This document shows positions 16,686 through 25,637 of a DNA stretch of 64,000 nucleotides, in pieces; position 1 is the first letter of the stretch, and each line of letters begins with the position of its first letter. The position numbers were made by a program, and so were the translations under genes. The stretch is from JANQPC01 sp039208375. GTDB lineage: Bacteria; Pseudomonadota; Alphaproteobacteria; Rhodobacterales; Rhodobacteraceae. The DNA lies in the NCBI GenBank assembly GCA_039208375.1, contig JBCCRC010000006.1, positions 1 through 64,000 of the forward strand. The letters are read 5' to 3'. The notes under the pieces were generated by a model. It had not been told where the DNA came from. It did no database searches and saw only the letters and a list, made by a program, of their open reading frames with translations.

Positions 16686-17921
16686 TCAGACCGAACGCCA
16701 CCAGCGGCGCGGTTCCACGTTCTCGGCCAGGGTATCGACCGGGATCTCGCGCGCCACGTTGTAGATCTCCTGGTAGGTGTCCGCACCACCCTGCCAGCCG
16801 TTGATCCGCTCGCGCCACTGCTCCCACGGCCCCGGATTGAACTCGGGCGAGCACATCTCTTCGGCCATCTTGATCTGGGCGGCATCGAGTTCGGCCACCC
16901 GAACATCGTTTTCGGCAAAGATTGTGCCAGGAAGCTGCGGGTTGGAGAAGCCCACGGTGTTGACAAGCGCCGCTTCGTTGGCCGCCTGAACATGAACCTG
17001 CGTCAGATAGGCGGATTCCATGATGGCATCCTGCAGGTTGGCTTCAAGCCCGTCGAACACTTCAGCCGACATGGCGGTATGCTCAGTGCCGCAGAAGAAC
17101 TTCAGGTCAACCGACTGGCTCACGACCGGGCTCATGTTGGCATAGGCCACAGCCGACGCCCAAGTTTCCGCCCCGTCGATTAGGCCCTGACGCAGGCCGT
17201 CGAGGGTCTCTTCCCAAGCAATTGGCGTCGGGTTGAGGTTTAGAAGCTGCATCGCGATGCGGCCAAGCTGGGTGCCCGTCACTCGGTTGCGGGTGCCAAA
17301 AAGCTCCTCGATCGAGGTCACCGTATCCCGCTCGGCGAAGGATTGGCCCAACTGGATGCCGCGTAGCTCGGCGTGGCTGAAGAGGAACTTCAGGCCATGG
17401 CGCCGTTCCATCGGTTCGCGCAGCATCGCCATCGAGGCGGGGTGGTAGAGGAAATAGTATTGCGCCGCACGGCTTGGGAACATGTAAGCGTAGTCAAGCA
17501 CGTTAAGGTAGGGCACCGCACCGGCAGAGTTTTGGGTTGAAGCGGCGTACATGTCGATCACGCCGTTCTGCGTTTTCTCGGCACAGTTCAGCTGGCCGCA
17601 GATCTGGTTGTCGCCGATGAACTCAACGCGGATTTCGCCCTCGGTGCGCTCTTCAAGATCGCGCAGGAATTCCAGAACCCCGGCCCGTTCGATCAGCAGG
17701 TTGCGCTGGTTGAAGCCCGCCGCGCCCATCTTGAGCGTGTGCTTCGGCTCATTGGCGAAGCGCTTTTCGTAGGTCGATTCCGCCGCCTTGGCGAGCGAGC
17801 CAAGGGTAATGCCCCCGGTGAGTGACGCTGCACCAAGGACGACCGACGACATGCCATATGTGCCGGACAGCCTGAAGAAATCCCGACGCGAGATATTGCT
17901 AAGCACGCGAGATGCTTTCAT
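16686..17921 (-). CDS. TRAP transporter substrate-binding protein with Tat signal (probable isethionate binder)
   Basis: This is a 411-residue DctP-type protein. The start at 17921 has GGGAGG 8 bp upstream. The N-terminus carries a twin-arginine signal (SRRDFF followed by a hydrophobic stretch to LAKAAE), so the protein is probably exported folded by Tat. Family segments include GAVPYLNVLDYAYMFPSRA and QGLIDGAETWASAVAYANMS. It is the first gene of the import operon and is divergent from the dehydrogenase gene. Isethionate as ligand is inferred from the neighbouring iseJ-like and xsc genes. Confidence 0.88.
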   Translation of the reverse strand: MKASRVLSNISRRDFFRLSGTYGMSSVVLGAASLTGGITLGSLAKAAESTYEKRFANEPKHTLKMGAAGFNQRNLLIERAGVLEFLRDLEERTEGEIRVEFIGDNQICGQLNCAEKTQNGVIDMYAASTQNSAGAVPYLNVLDYAYMFPSRAAQYYFLYHPASMAMLREPMERRHGLKFLFSHAELRGIQLGQSFAERDTVTSIEELFGTRNRVTGTQLGRIAMQLLNLNPTPIAWEETLDGLRQGLIDGAETWASAVAYANMSPVVSQSVDLKFFCGTEHTAMSAEVFDGLEANLQDAIMESAYLTQVHVQAANEAALVNTVGFSNPQLPGTIFAENDVRVAELDAAQIKMAEEMCSPEFNPGPWEQWRERINGWQGGADTYQEIYNVAREIPVDTLAENVEPRRWWRSV

Positions 17922-17946
17922 TAGAGTTCCTCCCTGAACTGCAATT

Positions 17947-17965
17947 TTGATACTTGCAGTCTCAA
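17947..17965. promoter_or_regulatory. Palindrome in the iseK/iseJ divergent gap, probable IseR operator
   Basis: TTGATACTTGCAGTCTCAA consists of TTGATACT and AGTCTCAA around TGC; the half-sites match as inverted repeats at seven of eight positions. It lies 25 bp upstream of the binding-protein start and 74 bp upstream of the dehydrogenase start, placed to control both directions. The length and spacing suit an IclR-family dimer. Binding by the neighbouring IclR protein is inferred. Confidence 0.55.
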
Positions 17966-18039
17966 TAATGGTCATCATATAGGCGTGGGCGCAAGTGAAA
18001 TCTTTGCGGGCTTGCGCGTTTGGGAGGTGCGTTCGGGAA

Positions 18040-19671
18040 ATGTCAGAACTTGCAGCGGATTACGTGATCGTCGGCGCCGGTTCAGCCGGATGCGTTTTGG
18101 CGAATCGCCTTTCCGCCGATCCGAAAACCCGAGTCCTCCTCCTCGAAGCTGGCGGGCGTGATTGGAACCCGTGGATCCATATTCCCGTAGGCTACTTCAA
18201 GACGATGCATAATCCAAAGGTTGATTGGTGCTATCGCACCGAGCCTGATCCGGGGCTCAACGGCCGCCAGCTCGATTGGCCGCGCGGCAAGGTACTGGGC
18301 GGCTCATCTTCGTTGAACGGCCTGCTTTACGTGCGCGGCCAACCAGAGGACTATGATCGCTGGCGCCAGATGGGCAATCCCGGCTGGGGCTGGGAAGATG
18401 TTTTGCCGCTCTTCAAACGCTCCGAAAAACAAGAACGCGGCGCGGATGACTACCATGGCGATCAGGGTACGCTCTGCGTGTCGAATATGCGGCTCCAACG
18501 CCCGATCTGCGATGCTTGGGTCGCGGCAGCGCAAGCCGCCGGCTACCCGTTCAACCCCGACTATAACGGCGCTACGCAGGAAGGTGTGGGGTACTTTCAA
18601 CTCACCGCCGATCGCGGGCGGCGCTGTTCAAGTGCGGTGGCCTTTCTCAAGCCCGCGCGCGGGCGCGAAAACCTCACGATCATCACAAATGCCCAAACCG
18701 AGCGTGTGGTGATCGAAGATGGCCGCGCGGTAGGTGTGACGTATCGTGACCGCTCTGGCGCACTTCAAACAGTTCGGGCTGGGGCCGAAGTGATCCTGTC
18801 ATCCGGCGCAATCGGTTCGCCGCAAATCCTGATGTGTTCGGGGATCGGCGCCGCTGATGAGCTTGGCGAGCAGGGCATCGAGGTGCGGCACGATCTGCCG
18901 GGCGTAGGGAAAAACCTTCAAGACCATCTGCAGGCCCGCCTCGTTTTCAAGTGCAACGAGCCCACGCTGAACGATGAAGTCCGCAGCCTCTTTAACCAGG
19001 CGCGCATCGCGCTCAAATACGCGATGTTCCGCGCCGGGCCAATGACGATGGCCGCGAGCCTTGCGACCGGGTTTCTGCGCACCGGGCCTCATGTGGAAAC
19101 GCCCGACATCCAGTTCCACATCCAGCCCTGGTCGGCCGACAGCCCGGGCGAAGGCGTGCACCCGTTTTCAGCCTTCACCGTCTCGGTGTGCCAACTCAGG
19201 CCAGAAAGCCGAGGCGAAATCCGCTTGGCCTCACCCGACATCCGCATCTACCCCAAAATCCACCCAGGCTACCTCGCCACAGAAACCGATTGCCGCACGA
19301 TCGTGGATGGGGTGAAGATCGCTCGCAGGATCGCCGAAACGGCGCCGCTGTCATCGAAAATCGCCAGTGCCTTCCGGCCCGGTTCTGATCTGGCGATGGA
19401 TGATTACGAGGGTACGCTCGACTGGGCGCGCAACAATTCAACCTCGATCTATCACCCCACCGGCACATGCAAGATGGGCTCTGGCGAAGACGCCGTGGTT
19501 GATGCCAGTCTGCGCGTGCACGGGGTGGCGGGCTTGCGCGTGGCCGATTGCTCGATCATGCCCGAAATCGTTTCCGGCAACACCAACGCCCCCGCTATCA
19601 TGATCGGCGAAAAAGCCTCTGATCTGATCCGCGAAGATGCCCGCGCGGGCGCCGCACTGGCGCCTGCATAA
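18040..19671 (+). CDS. iseJ: GMC-family flavin dehydrogenase, probable isethionate dehydrogenase
   Basis: This 543-residue FAD enzyme would oxidise isethionate to sulfoacetaldehyde. The FAD dinucleotide fold is at the N-terminus (VIVGAGSAGCVLANRL) and is followed by the GMC signature GKVLGGSSSLNGLLYVRG. The catalytic histidine region is IYHPTGTCKMG near residue 470. ATG 18040 is preferred over GTG 17995 because it starts directly before the FAD fold. GMC proteins are often annotated choline dehydrogenase. The shared cluster with an IclR regulator, a TRAP importer and Xsc points to the isethionate enzyme IseJ. A membrane or cytochrome electron acceptor is likely, as for relatives. Confidence 0.75.
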   Translation: MSELAADYVIVGAGSAGCVLANRLSADPKTRVLLLEAGGRDWNPWIHIPVGYFKTMHNPKVDWCYRTEPDPGLNGRQLDWPRGKVLGGSSSLNGLLYVRGQPEDYDRWRQMGNPGWGWEDVLPLFKRSEKQERGADDYHGDQGTLCVSNMRLQRPICDAWVAAAQAAGYPFNPDYNGATQEGVGYFQLTADRGRRCSSAVAFLKPARGRENLTIITNAQTERVVIEDGRAVGVTYRDRSGALQTVRAGAEVILSSGAIGSPQILMCSGIGAADELGEQGIEVRHDLPGVGKNLQDHLQARLVFKCNEPTLNDEVRSLFNQARIALKYAMFRAGPMTMAASLATGFLRTGPHVETPDIQFHIQPWSADSPGEGVHPFSAFTVSVCQLRPESRGEIRLASPDIRIYPKIHPGYLATETDCRTIVDGVKIARRIAETAPLSSKIASAFRPGSDLAMDDYEGTLDWARNNSTSIYHPTGTCKMGSGEDAVVDASLRVHGVAGLRVADCSIMPEIVSGNTNAPAIMIGEKASDLIREDARAGAALAPA

Positions 19672-19718
19672 CACCAGCTTCCAACTCCAGTCACCTGTAA
19701 AGACGAAGGAATACGCCG

Positions 19719-21497
19719 TTGAAAATGACAACCGAAGAAGCGTTTGTGAAAGTCCTGCAAATGCACGGGATCGATAATGCGTTCGGCATTATTGGCTCCG
19801 CCATGATGCCTATTTCGGATCTGTTTCCAGCCGCCGGCATCAAGTTCTGGGACTGCGCCCATGAAACCAGCGCTGGGATGATCGCCGACGGCTTCACTCG
19901 CGCAAGCGGCAAGATGTGCATGGCCATTGCACAAAACGGCCCCGGCATCACCAACTTCGTCACGCCGATTAAAACCGCTTACTGGAACCACACGCCGATG
20001 CTGCTCGTCACGCCCCAGGCAGCGAACAAAACCATCGGCCAGGGCGGCTTTCAGGAAATCGAGCAGATGCGGCTTTTCGCCGATATGGTCTGCTATCAGG
20101 AAGAGGTCCGCGACCCCTCCCGCATCGCCGAAGTGCTGAACCGGGTGATCGAAAAAGCCTGGCGCGGATCGGCGCCCGCTCAGATCAACGTGCCGCGCGA
20201 TTACTGGACGCAGGTGATCGATATCGAGCTGCCGCAGGTGGTGCAACTAGAACGCCCGCAAGGCGGTCGCACGGCCGTGGCCGACGCTGCCACGCTTCTG
20301 TCCGAGGCTGAGTTTCCCGTAATCCTCAACGGCGCGGGCGTTGTGCTTGCAGGGGCGATCGATGCCTCTGCCGCGTTGGCCGAACGGCTCGACGCACCGG
20401 TGTGCTGCGGCTACCAGCACAATGATGCGTTCCCCGGCTCGCACCCTCTCTCGGTTGGCCCGCTCGGCTACAACGGCTCAAAGGCAGCGATGGAGTTGAT
20501 CGCAAAGGCCGATGTCGTGCTCTGTCTTGGCACGCGGTTAAATCCGTTCTCCACCCTGCCCGGCTACGGCATCGACTACTGGCCGCAGGACGCCAAGATC
20601 ATTCAGGTGGACATCAACTCCGACAGGATCGGCCTCACCAAGAAAGTCACCGTGGGCATCCAGGGTGATGCAAAGCTCGTCGCCGAAGCGATCCTCGAAC
20701 AGTTGTCCGATACCGCCGGTGACGCCGGGCGGCAGGCGCGTAAAGACACCATTGCGCAAACAAAATCGGCATGGGCGCAGCAGCTGTCCTCGATGGATCA
20801 CGAGGACGATGATCCTGGCACCAACTGGAACGAACGCGCCCGTACGCGTGAGCCCGATCGCATGAGCCCGCGGCAAGCCTGGCGCGCGATCATGCAAGCG
20901 ATGCCGAAGGATGCGATCATCTCATCCGACATCGGCAACAACTGCGCCATCGGCAACGCCTACCCCACTTTCGAGCACGGCCGCAAATATCTGGCGCCCG
21001 GGCTTTTCGGGCCCTGCGGCTATGGCCTGCCCTCGATCCTCGGGGCCAAGATCGCCTGCCCCGACATGCCGGTGATCGGCTTTGCGGGCGACGGCGCCTT
21101 CGGCATCTCGATGAACGAAATGACGGCCTGCGGGCGGGGCGACTGGCCGCCGATCACCATGGTGATCTTCCGCAACTACCAGTGGGGCGCGGAAAAGCGG
21201 AACACTACGCTTTGGTTTGAAGACAATTTCGTGGGCACTGAGCTGAACCTCGGTGTGGAATACGCCAAGGTGGCCGAAGGTTGCGGCCTGAAGGGTGTGC
21301 AGGTGCGTACGATGGAACAGCTGACCGACGTGCTCAACACAGCGATCCGCGAACAGATGAACGATGGCGTGACCACCTTCATCGAATGCGTGCTTAACCA
21401 GGAACTTGGCGAACCCTTCCGGCGCGATGCCATGAAGAAGCCCACCCAGGTGGCAGGCATCTCGGCCGACGACATGCGCCCGCAAATGCGCGCCTGA
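19719..21497 (+). CDS. xsc: Sulfoacetaldehyde acetyltransferase (Xsc)
   Basis: This 592-residue thiamine-diphosphate enzyme converts sulfoacetaldehyde plus phosphate to acetyl phosphate and sulfite. The ThDP glutamate lies in WDCAHETSAGM. The cofactor-binding motif begins GDGAFGISMNEMTACG and ends at FRNYQWGAEKRN. The opening KMTTEEAFVKVLQMHGI is highly characteristic of Xsc. TTG 19719 is taken as start because GAAGGA lies 8 bp upstream; the ATG two codons later would be 14 bp away. It sits 47 bp after the dehydrogenase gene and 5 bp before the exporter gene. Confidence 0.93.
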   Translation: MKMTTEEAFVKVLQMHGIDNAFGIIGSAMMPISDLFPAAGIKFWDCAHETSAGMIADGFTRASGKMCMAIAQNGPGITNFVTPIKTAYWNHTPMLLVTPQAANKTIGQGGFQEIEQMRLFADMVCYQEEVRDPSRIAEVLNRVIEKAWRGSAPAQINVPRDYWTQVIDIELPQVVQLERPQGGRTAVADAATLLSEAEFPVILNGAGVVLAGAIDASAALAERLDAPVCCGYQHNDAFPGSHPLSVGPLGYNGSKAAMELIAKADVVLCLGTRLNPFSTLPGYGIDYWPQDAKIIQVDINSDRIGLTKKVTVGIQGDAKLVAEAILEQLSDTAGDAGRQARKDTIAQTKSAWAQQLSSMDHEDDDPGTNWNERARTREPDRMSPRQAWRAIMQAMPKDAIISSDIGNNCAIGNAYPTFEHGRKYLAPGLFGPCGYGLPSILGAKIACPDMPVIGFAGDGAFGISMNEMTACGRGDWPPITMVIFRNYQWGAEKRNTTLWFEDNFVGTELNLGVEYAKVAEGCGLKGVQVRTMEQLTDVLNTAIREQMNDGVTTFIECVLNQELGEPFRRDAMKKPTQVAGISADDMRPQMRA

Positions 21498-21502
21498 CGG
21501 GC

Positions 21503-22537
21503 GTGGGGCTCACTGAAACCATCAAAGCGTCCCTTCGAAATCAGAAGGGGCGTGTTGAGGCCCTGTGGCCCGGGGTGATCGTTGCCGCACTGGTGGCGAT
21601 CGCCGCGCAGTTTTTATCCGAGCACTACGGCGCTCCCGCGATGCTGTTGGCGCTCCTGCTGGGCATCGCGCTCAACTTCCTGGGCGAGCCTGGGAAAACC
21701 GCCGAAGGGATCGGGTTCACCGCCCGCACCGTTTTGCGCTTCGGCGTGGCGATCCTCGGCGCGCGGGTCAGCGCCGAGCTCTTGATGTCGCTTGGATGGG
21801 AAATGATCGCACTTCTCGTCGCGGGCACCGTGGCAACGATCCTATTTGGCGTGGCGCTGGCGCGGGTGATCGGCCAAGGCCCACGCTTCGCGATCCTCAC
21901 CGCTGGCGCCGTGGCAATCTGCGGCGCCTCGGCCGCGATGGCGATTGCCGCTGTCTTGCCGAAAGATGAGCGCTCCGAACGTAACCTGCTGTTCACAGTG
22001 CTGGGCGTCACCGTTCTGTCCACCATCGCGATGATCGCCTACCCCATCCTTACAAGTACGCTAGGCTTCGATGATGTCACTGCCGGCGCCTTCATCGGCG
22101 CAACCGTGCATGACGTGGCGCAGGTTGTAGGCGCAGGGTTCTCGATTTCCGAAACCGCTGGCGAGACGTCCACGCTCGTCAAACTGATCCGCGTGACCTT
22201 CCTTGCCCCCATCGTTGTGCTGATCGCGCTTTGGTGGCGGCACCAGGCGGTGGAGGAGGACGGCAAACGCCCGCCCCTTATCCCCGGTTTCGTTCTGGGT
22301 TTTCTGGCGCTTGCCACGCTGAATTCATTCGGACTGATCCCAAGCAGCATCGGCGCATTTCTGGCCGCGCTTTCGAGCTGGGCCCTGCTTGCGGCAATTG
22401 CAGCGGTGGGGATGAAAACCGATCTCAAGAACGTGCTCAGCCTTGGGCCGGGGCCGCTGGTGTTGATTACAGCCGAAACCGTCTTTCTGGCCGCCCTCGT
22501 ACTGGCCGGGATCAGCTTTCTGGAGCTACAGATGTGA
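21503..22537 (+). CDS. tauZ: TauZ/YeiH-family sulfite or sulfate exporter
   Basis: This 344-residue integral membrane protein has about 10-11 helices. The family is recognised by the N-terminal LLALLLGIALNFLGE...GIGFTARTVLRFGVAILGAR, by AICGASAAMAIAAVLP, and by the polar ATVHDVAQVVGAGFSIS segment. Members adjacent to xsc genes (TauZ) are thought to remove the sulfite or sulfate released from sulfonates. It starts at GTG 21503, 5 bp after xsc. Its stop overlaps the acetate kinase start (GTGA), so the three are one transcript. Confidence 0.85.
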   Translation: MGLTETIKASLRNQKGRVEALWPGVIVAALVAIAAQFLSEHYGAPAMLLALLLGIALNFLGEPGKTAEGIGFTARTVLRFGVAILGARVSAELLMSLGWEMIALLVAGTVATILFGVALARVIGQGPRFAILTAGAVAICGASAAMAIAAVLPKDERSERNLLFTVLGVTVLSTIAMIAYPILTSTLGFDDVTAGAFIGATVHDVAQVVGAGFSISETAGETSTLVKLIRVTFLAPIVVLIALWWRHQAVEEDGKRPPLIPGFVLGFLALATLNSFGLIPSSIGAFLAALSSWALLAAIAAVGMKTDLKNVLSLGPGPLVLITAETVFLAALVLAGISFLELQM

Positions 22538-23646
22538 CCGGAGCCGCGCTTATACTCAACGCGGGCAGCTCCTCGATTAAGTTCGCGCTTTTCCCGGAGG
22601 CCGATGGCGACGCACCGATGCTTACAGGCGCGGTGGAGCGGATCGCAGGCGACGCGGTGCTTCACGTATCGCCCAAGGGAGCGGAGCGACAGAGCACGCC
22701 CATCGACGCGCCCGACCATGCGGCATCCCTCCGCGCCATCGCCGGGGCGCTTGGCGATCAAAACATCACGGCCGTGGGCCACCGGATCGTGCACGGCGGG
22801 CCTGACTTCACGGCACCGGTTGAGATTGACGATGCGGTTCTTGACGCGCTGCAGGCGATCGTACACCTGGCCCCACTGCACCTGCCACAAGCGCTGGACG
22901 GCATTCGCGCGACGCGCCGGCTTTATCCCGTGGCGCGTCAGGTGGCCGCGTTTGATACCGCATTTCATGCTGAAAAACCCTGGCTTCACGACAGCTTCGC
23001 TCTGCCCACCGCGATGTACGATGAAGGTGTACGCCGCTATGGCTTTCATGGCATTTCCTGCCAGTCGATCCTGCGCGGGCTGCACGCAGAGGGCTTGGCG
23101 CTTGACACCACGAAGATCGTGATCGCCCATCTTGGCAACGGATGTTCGATGACTGCCGTGCGGGGCGGCCGGTGCCACGCCACATCGATGGGGTTTTCCA
23201 CGCTCGATGGCCTTGTGATGGGTACACGCTCGGGCCGAATTGATCCCGGCGTGTTGCTTCACTGGCTGCGCGCGGGCAAATCGGGCGATGAGATCGAGCA
23301 GATCCTTTACCACCGCTCGGGCCTTCTGGGCCTGTCGGGCCTGTCGAACGATGTGCGTGACCTCGAAGCGAGCGATGACCCGAACGCACGGCGCGCGATC
23401 GACAGCTTCGTGGCCCGCGCCGTAGAAGAGGCCTGCCGCCTGGCTGGAACGATGGGCGGGCTCGATATGGTAGTGTTCTGCGGCGGCATCGGCGAAAACG
23501 CAGATATGCTTCGCGACCGGATCATGGACGGGCTCGCCTTCCTGCCCGGCGCAGACGGCTCGGGCCCGAAGGCCCTGGTGCGCGCCACGCGAGAGGAGCA
23601 CGAAATCCTCTGCGCGGTTCGGGCTACGACGCTTCACGTCAGGTAA
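22534..23646 (+). CDS. ackA: Acetate kinase
   Basis: This is a 370-residue enzyme. The phosphate-binding start LILNAGSSSIKFALF and the signatures HRIVHGG, VIAHLGNGCSM and GLVMGTRSGRIDPGV are all present, and GGIGENADMLR is near the C-terminus. It begins at GTG 22534, overlapping the exporter stop by 4 bp. In this operon it would convert the acetyl phosphate made by Xsc to acetate with gain of ATP. Many sulfonate clusters instead carry pta, which gives acetyl-CoA. It is slightly shorter than typical AckA (about 400 residues). Confidence 0.92.
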   Translation: MTGAALILNAGSSSIKFALFPEADGDAPMLTGAVERIAGDAVLHVSPKGAERQSTPIDAPDHAASLRAIAGALGDQNITAVGHRIVHGGPDFTAPVEIDDAVLDALQAIVHLAPLHLPQALDGIRATRRLYPVARQVAAFDTAFHAEKPWLHDSFALPTAMYDEGVRRYGFHGISCQSILRGLHAEGLALDTTKIVIAHLGNGCSMTAVRGGRCHATSMGFSTLDGLVMGTRSGRIDPGVLLHWLRAGKSGDEIEQILYHRSGLLGLSGLSNDVRDLEASDDPNARRAIDSFVARAVEEACRLAGTMGGLDMVVFCGGIGENADMLRDRIMDGLAFLPGADGSGPKALVRATREEHEILCAVRATTLHVR

Positions 23647-23690
23647 CACCCACCTCGCGGGAACGCGTATTTCCCCGGTTGGGTGTTTCG
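23645..23690 (+). terminator. Long hairpin terminating the iseJ-xsc-tauZ-ackA operon
   Basis: AACACCCA (23645-23652) pairs perfectly with TGGGTGTT (23680-23687), and inside it GGGAA (23659-23663) pairs with TTCCC (23671-23675). It begins at the ackA stop. Only a short T stretch follows, so it may act as a rho-assisted terminator or 3' stabiliser. Confidence 0.55.
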
Positions 23691-23706
23691 CGTATGGGCA
23701 TGGGCC

Positions 23707-24327
23707 ATGCTCGATGCCCGCCTCCGCCCCTTGATCGACCCCGCGCTGAATGCGCAGGGCGCTCGTCTTGCGCGCCTTGGGCTAACCGCGAACCAGGTCA
23801 CCTTCGCTGGGTTGGCCCTTGGGCTAACAGCGGCGGGGTTGGTGGCCGGCGGCGCAGCGGGATGGGCGATCCTGCCGCTGCTCTTGGGCCGGCTGGCCGA
23901 CGGTCTCGACGGCGCGATAGCGCGCGCCACGCAGCCCACAGCACTTGGAGGGTATCTCGACATTCTGGCGGATTTCACCGTTTATGCTGCGATCCCGCTT
24001 GCCTTCGTCTGGTACGATCCAGCGGCGAACGGCGCAGCAGGTGCGTTCCTCCTGGCGACTTTCTACATAAACGCCGCAGGGTTTTTGGGCTATGCCGTCT
24101 TGGCCGAGCGCCGCGACCTAGAGACTAACGCGCAAGGCGAGAAGTCGATCTACTTTGCGAATAGCCTTCTGGAAGGCACTGAAACAATTGTTTTTCTTGT
24201 GGTGATCTGCGCGTTTCCTGCTTGGTTTTCGCCCCTCGCTTGGCTCTTTGGCGGGGCCTGCCTTCTCACAGCTGTTCTGCGGTATGGCGAGGCACGGCGG
24301 CGCTTCGGCCAGGCGCCCCGGCGCTGA
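23707..24327 (+). CDS. CDP-alcohol phosphatidyltransferase family protein
   Basis: This 206-residue membrane enzyme transfers a phosphatidyl or related group from a CDP-alcohol. The catalytic signature D-G-x2-A-R-x8-G-x3-D-x3-D is present as ADGLDGAIARATQPTALGGY followed by LDILADF. About six membrane helices are predicted. ATG 23707 is preferred because an upstream GTG (23683) lies inside the hairpin that ends the ackA operon. The acceptor alcohol cannot be deduced; relatives make phosphatidylglycerol phosphate, phosphatidylinositol phosphate or similar lipids. It may be transcribed with ackA or from its own promoter. Confidence 0.82.
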   Translation: MLDARLRPLIDPALNAQGARLARLGLTANQVTFAGLALGLTAAGLVAGGAAGWAILPLLLGRLADGLDGAIARATQPTALGGYLDILADFTVYAAIPLAFVWYDPAANGAAGAFLLATFYINAAGFLGYAVLAERRDLETNAQGEKSIYFANSLLEGTETIVFLVVICAFPAWFSPLAWLFGGACLLTAVLRYGEARRRFGQAPRR

Positions 24328-24402
24328 TCTTTTCAATCGCCCACGAAGCCCGCTAAGCTCTCCCAGCAAACGGCCCGGCACGTGGCCGTGAGGGAGGGAT
24401 CT

Positions 24403-25572
24403 GTGCGCACACAAGTTGCCATTATTGGCGGTGGCCCATCGGGCCTCTTGCTCGCCCAACTGCTCCACTCGCGCGGCATCGAAAGCATCGTGCTGGAGCG
24501 TCGCAGCAAAGACCATGTGCTGAGCCGCATTCGCGCCGGAGTGCTCGAACACGGGCTCGTGCGGCTGCTGGAAGAGGCCAGTTGCGCCGACCGGCTTCAT
24601 GCCGAGGGTTTTGTTCATGACGGCACACTCATTGCCTATGGCGATGAGATGTTCCGCATCGATTTTCGGGATCTCACCGGGATGGCCGTTACCGTTTACG
24701 GCCAGACAGAGGTGACGCGTGATCTTTATGCAGCGCGCGAGGCGGCAGGCGGGCAAATCGCGTTTGAGGTGGAAGACGTCGTCCTTCACGGCGTCGACGG
24801 CGACGCGCCGGAAATCACCTACACACAAGGCGACACACACCACCGCATCGCGGCAGACTTCATTGCAGGCTGCGATGGATATCATGGCGTTAGCCGCCGC
24901 AGCATTCCCGAAGCCAAGCGCCAGGAATACGAAAAGACATATCCCTATGGCTGGCTCGGCGTGCTGTCAGAAACACCGCCCGTGCATGACGAATTGATCT
25001 ACGCCAATTCGCACCGAGGGTTCGCGCTTTGCTCGATGCGAAACGAACACCTCAGCCGCTACTATGTGCAATGCAGCCTCTCCGACAGCCCCGAGGATTG
25101 GACCGATGCGGCCTTCTGGGCCGAGCTGAAGGCGCGCTTGCCGGGTAAGACGGCCGCGTCGCTTGTTACCGGCCCCGCGATCGAGAAATCAATTGCGCCG
25201 CTGAGGTCTTTCGTGTGCGAACCGATGCGCTGGGGCCGCCTGTTCCTGTGCGGTGATGCGGCCCATATCGTGCCGCCCACCGGGGCCAAGGGGCTCAACA
25301 CCGCCGCCTCTGATGTGAACTACCTCTTCGAGGCGCTTGCGCAATTCTACGCCACGGGCGAAACCGAAGGGATTGAGGGCTATTCCGCCCGCGCTCTGGC
25401 CCGAGTGTGGAAGGCAGAGCGGTTTTCGTGGTGGTTTTCGTCCCTGATGCACCGCACGGCAGATCAATCGGAGTTTGACCATAAGATGCAGATTGCCGAG
25501 CTGAACTTTCTCCGCGCCAACCGCGCAGCCCAGATCGCGATGGCACAGAACTACGTGGGCTTGCCCTACTAG
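24403..25572 (+). CDS. pobA: 4-hydroxybenzoate 3-monooxygenase
   Basis: This 389-residue FAD/NADPH hydroxylase converts 4-hydroxybenzoate to protocatechuate; the length matches PobA closely. The N-terminal FAD fold is TQVAIIGGGPSGLLLAQLL, the central DG motif lies in FIAGCDGYHGVSR, and the C-terminal FAD motif is FLCGDAAHIVPPTGAKGLN. GTG 24403 is chosen because AGGGAGGG lies 4 bp upstream and family members start at this point. It is followed 65 bp later by a beta-keto acid cleavage enzyme gene, suggesting a role in aromatic catabolism. No PobR-type regulator is adjacent. Confidence 0.93.
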   Translation: MRTQVAIIGGGPSGLLLAQLLHSRGIESIVLERRSKDHVLSRIRAGVLEHGLVRLLEEASCADRLHAEGFVHDGTLIAYGDEMFRIDFRDLTGMAVTVYGQTEVTRDLYAAREAAGGQIAFEVEDVVLHGVDGDAPEITYTQGDTHHRIAADFIAGCDGYHGVSRRSIPEAKRQEYEKTYPYGWLGVLSETPPVHDELIYANSHRGFALCSMRNEHLSRYYVQCSLSDSPEDWTDAAFWAELKARLPGKTAASLVTGPAIEKSIAPLRSFVCEPMRWGRLFLCGDAAHIVPPTGAKGLNTAASDVNYLFEALAQFYATGETEGIEGYSARALARVWKAERFSWWFSSLMHRTADQSEFDHKMQIAELNFLRANRAAQIAMAQNYVGLPY

Positions 25573-25637
25573 AGCTGATGCCGCGTGCCGACACACCACC
25601 CGCAGAACACGGGCGATTGAAGAGTGAGAGACACCCA

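Noticed and set aside
18040..19671. Annotation of the GMC enzyme as choline dehydrogenase BetA
   Set aside because: No betB or betI is adjacent, and the gene is locked between a TRAP importer/IclR regulator and xsc, which fits isethionate dehydrogenase better.
19719..21497. Reading the thiamine enzyme as acetolactate synthase
   Set aside because: The N-terminal KMTTEEAFVKVLQMHGI and the neighbours tauZ and ackA are specific for Xsc, and no small regulatory subunit gene follows.
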